A stretch of DNA of 64,000 bases from Physcomitrium patens. Its lineage: Eukaryota > Streptophyta > Bryopsida > Funariales > Funariaceae. The DNA lies in NCBI RefSeq assembly GCF_000002425.4, contig NC_037265.1, forward strand, positions 354,835-418,834. Reading direction: 5' to 3'. This document shows, piece after piece, positions 60,790-64,000 of the stretch; position 1 is the first letter of the stretch; the number at the start of each line of letters is the position of its first letter. A program made the position numbers and the translations under genes. The notes under the pieces were generated by a model, which saw only the letters and a program-made list of their open reading frames with translations, had not been told where the DNA came from and ran no database searches.

Positions 60790-61471
60790 TGTGATTATAC
60801 GTTTTACTTATTCCAAATTAATCTAATGGGAATAAACCCGTATAGGGGGATTTGAACACAGAGAATGACTAGTTGCTTAAGCGTTCACATTAGGGTCACA
60901 CAATCAATTACCTCTTGAATGTATCATCTCTATTTTCAATACTTGAACACACAAAGAAACTATAATCTCTTCCTTCATCTTATCGATTTCTTCCTTACAG
61001 TTATTCAATCATATCAATAATTGCTATTTCCACCAATATATTCACCCTCATAATCTCCAACTGTAATACTGGGCCCTCACGGCTTTCATCACACAATTAC
61101 CTTCATTCCAATCACTAGAATTCTTCACACAAAACTGCCATTCACATTACGGTGTTTCACACAAACACAGACTCATTCTCTCTGCTGAACTACAATTAGA
61201 TTTCAGCATTCAATCTTTCTTCTTCTCAAATAATACCAATCACATTTCTATTCCATAATTCACTTCACAATATTCAGAAAATCTCAATCCTCTTATTCAA
61301 AGAAAATAACAAACAAAAGAAAAGAGGTAGCACCAAGCTTACTCCAGCTCACAACTATCATAGCGATGGCACCTTAATTAACTTCTACAACTTTTATATA
61401 CTTTCCCCTGATTTTCCAGATTCTAACCATAATTCTATAATTATCCACTTTTAAGAACTAAATCACTCATC
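60790..61471 (-). mobile_element. LTR D, related to LTR C
   Basis: Starts on the plus strand as tgtgattatacgttttacttattcc, the same layout as LTR C (tgtggttgtcattttacttattcc), and shares cgtatagggg..gatttgaacacag and gcaccaagctta..cagctca. It is inserted in J protease. The other end is uncertain because it meets LTR B. Confidence 0.65.
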
Positions 61472-61477
61472 TGTTGT

Positions 61478-63230
61478 TGTAATATGTGAAGTCTGGCTTG
61501 AGAATGCTCCTGGCACGTGGTTGTGGAAGGAAGAATGGAAATTACAATAACAAAATCTTAATTCTAATAGAATACTAACAATGCTCTAATTGGACTATAA
61601 TAATGCTAAGCAAGCTTAATCAAATTCAAAAAAACCTCAAAGAAATTTCAAACAAACAATAAGAATTTTTAAACAAACATTAAAAATAATACAAATATCA
61701 TTCAAATATTTCTCAATTCAATCTTAATTTAATTCTAGTTAAAATCCTATTGAACTTCATTCAAACTTTAAGCCAAACTAATTGAATCTTAAATCCTAAT
61801 AAAATCCTAAACCCTAAATCAAATCCTAACCAAATCCTAAATCAAATCCTAATACAAACCCTAAATCCTAAATCAAACCCTAACCGAATCCTAAACCAAA
61901 TCCTAATCTAAACCCTAAATCTTAAACCAAATCCTAATCAAATTCTAAACCAAACCCTAAATAAAACCCTAATCCAAACCCTATACCAAACCTTATTCCA
62001 AATCCTAATCTAAACCCTAAATCCTAAACCAAATCCTAATCAAATCCTAAATCCTAAATCAAATCCTATCCAAATCCTAAATCCTAAACCAAACCCAAAT
62101 CAAATCCTAAAACCCTAAATCGAATCCTAATCCAAATCCTTAACCCCAAACCAAATCCTAACCAAACACTAAACAAAATCATAATAATTCCTATAACAGA
62201 TTTAAACCTCAATAACTAATGAATAAACTGTCGATCTTAACTCAAATTTTGCATACTTCTAAAAAAATAAGTTAAAAATAAGCACAAAAAAAATTGATAA
62301 GGATTCCAATTACCAAATTGACGATATCCTCAAAAATGTGCTCGGGTATTGGCCGGCCTCCTTCTCCAATCTTGATGCCAATCTTCCAGAGCCAATATCT
62401 CTTTTTTGCACCATTCGATTGATCTCAAAATTCTCATACACATAGAAAAACAAGTTTAATAACTTGTCACATAAGTTTCACTCCAATCCAATTAGTAGAT
62501 TGCAAGAAAACTTAAAAACCCTCACTAGACCTAAAATTCTACTTTTTGAGATCTTGACCCATTTAAACCTCAATATCCTTCAATTCAACCGTTAGATCGA
62601 GCTCAAATTCATAACACATATTAAATACAACTATAAAGATAAATCCAAAGAATTTCATCCATAGATTTATAACAAAACTCTTGAAATCATCTAAAATATA
62701 AACCCTATTTTATTTCTTAAAACCCAAGTCATCCAAAACAAATCTTGACTTTGCAAAGCTATTACAAAGTCAATACAAATCCAAATCTCTCAAATCCAAC
62801 ACCCATAGAAACCTTATCCAATCTTCTATCAAACTCCACTTTCAGATTTGCCAGAGAGTCCCAAAGTCGTCGTCAAGACTCGGTTTTTTATCTTAGGATC
62901 TGATTTTGATCGTAGTTCATAACCGGCCCTCTTTGGGTATCAACTTTCATTTTTTTGAGGTAATTTTTACTAATTTGAACTCCTAACTCCTCCCTACATA
63001 TGTATATATCCTTTGTTTTTTTAATCTACCTTGTTTTGCCTTATTTATGGCCTTACAAAGTAAATAGAAGCATAACTTGTAAATAGGTAGCATTAGCACC
63101 TTCAATTTTTTTATCCTTTGACTAATATCTATTTTTCCAAGATAATTTGCTACAATATTTTTGAAGTGAGATCCTCAAATCATGATATTTTTTTCACCCT
63201 TTCACTTGTTATCCATGTTACATCATGACA
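61478..63230 (-). mobile_element. LTR B (inverted copy)
   Basis: About 1,750 bp. Minus strand TGTCATGATGTAAC to about ATATTACAACA; the last few bases are ambiguous. Shares the gaaggaggccggccaa block with 46130-46150 and contains a large telomere-like array. Four bases (63231-63234) separate it from LTR A. Confidence 0.75.
61735..62170. repeat. Degenerate telomere-like array in LTR B
   Basis: Dozens of units such as aaatcctaa, aaaccctaa and ccaaatcctaa, many equal to or one base from the plant telomere repeat CCCTAAA. The complement (ggtttagg, ggatttagg) is in LTR B at about 46300-46530 and weaker at 19860-20100. Confidence 0.85.
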
Positions 63231-63234
63231 CCGT

Positions 63235-64000
63235 TGTCGTATTACGTGCTTTCCTGCTCGAGAATGCGCCGGGCGTCTGGCTATAGAAGGTAGTATGGAG
63301 ATTCGCCAATAGTCAAGCAGTCTATCAGTTTTTGACTGCTGGAATATAAACAACTGCAAGAATACACCGTAAATCTATATGGATGCCCTTCGACTGCTTG
63401 TCGAAGTCTTTTTTGCCCCAGCTGGTAGATCTCTAGAAGTTACAGAGAACCCCAAACAACCCAATCTGCTAATCTCCGATACCGCTTTGTACTTACGATC
63501 TTGTATCCACTGACTATCTTGTTAGATTAATCCAATAAATTTCATTCACTCCGCATACTCAATCCTATAGACACCTTTTTAATTCTTCAATCACAGACGT
63601 AACTTGATTTCACTAAACAGTCAACAGTAATCAAATCCACTTCATTAAAAAATCCGGATTCACCATTACAACACTGACTTCAGCAATGATTGCCTCAGTC
63701 TTCCCAAAAGCCTATGAAGAAAAAAAAAACCAATTCTCTGTCTTCTTTCTCCACACGAAGCATGAAGCTCCTCTCTCCGATCTTCAAAAAAAAAAAAAAC
63801 CTCTAATGAAACCGAACTAGTAACCTTCAAAAAAAGCTTGAACTAGCTCTTCGATAAAAAAAAAACCCCCCGATCTAAAAAAAAAAAAAAACCCCTAATG
63901 AAACCGAACTAGTAACTTTCAAAAAAAACTTGAACTAGCTCTTCGATTCAAAAAAACCTCCCCAAAAACTTATTCTCCCCCTAACCTTATCCTCTGAATT
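63235..64000 (-). mobile_element. LTR A (inverted copy, runs off the window)
   Basis: Minus strand equivalent of about 780-1486, ending in the ACGACA terminus at 63235. It carries several A runs (63721-63729, 63789-63800, 63877-63890). The rest of the LTR and its element are to the right of the window. Confidence 0.85.

Noticed and set aside
1..64000. CRISPR arrays, tRNA or rRNA genes, bacterial operons
   Set aside because: No regularly spaced identical repeats with unique spacers; tRNA-like 3' ends appear only as retroelement primer sites; all gene architecture is eukaryotic.

Overview
The window is plant nuclear DNA, most likely from a bryophyte and probably a moss. Plant origin is supported by Athila/Tat-like Ty3 elements with tRNA-Asp-type primer sites, by tRNA-Met-type primer sites in other elements, and by CCCTAAA-like telomere-related arrays. 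The moss assignment is an inference. It rests on a heterokaryon-incompatibility (HET) domain gene, a mainly fungal family also known from mosses, lying beside an intron-containing gene, and on chromoviruses whose proteins resemble the fungal/moss Tcn1-type lineage. No rRNA, tRNA or CRISPR was seen.

Layout. Bases 1-23,090 are nested LTR retrotransposons. First comes the right end of element A (LTR 141-1486), then the 3' end of chromovirus F (integrase tail, chromodomain, extra ORF, and an LTR packed with heat-shock elements). Next is a 5'-complete, 3'-truncated Tat-like element G on the minus strand (3031-10165), followed by strongly decayed AT-rich pieces of families C, X, H and B and a minus-strand copia element. 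Bases 23,096-28,054 hold a complete but broken Ty1/copia element with both LTRs. Bases 28,055-40,380 are a low-copy gene island. It contains a broken HET-domain gene (minus), candidate exons of unidentified genes, a duplicated segment, and one intact gene for a 473-residue four-pass membrane protein (minus) with an upstream intron.

Bases 40,380-64,000 are again nested elements. Element H (LTR at 42,136) has a solo LTR B in its pol. Chromovirus J (LTR at 46,930) follows. J's gag is split by a full-length Athila-like element C (48,704-59,235, target duplication ATTAC), and the ORF3 of C is split by a solo LTR E (target duplication TCCAT). J resumes at 59,241, then LTR D, LTR B and a second, inverted LTR A run to the window end.

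Common themes. Most premature stops checked in the younger elements are explained by a single C-to-T or G-to-A transition, as expected from cytosine methylation and deamination. Removing one target-site copy plus the inserted element restores frame at two nested sites, which fixes the order of insertion. LTRs F, H and E carry heat-shock-element clusters, two of them (F and H) upstream of a TATA box. The parts most likely to repay attention are the HET gene and its membrane-protein neighbour, the heat-shock-type LTRs, the extra ORFs of chromovirus F and element C, and the telomere-like and minisatellite arrays inside LTRs.
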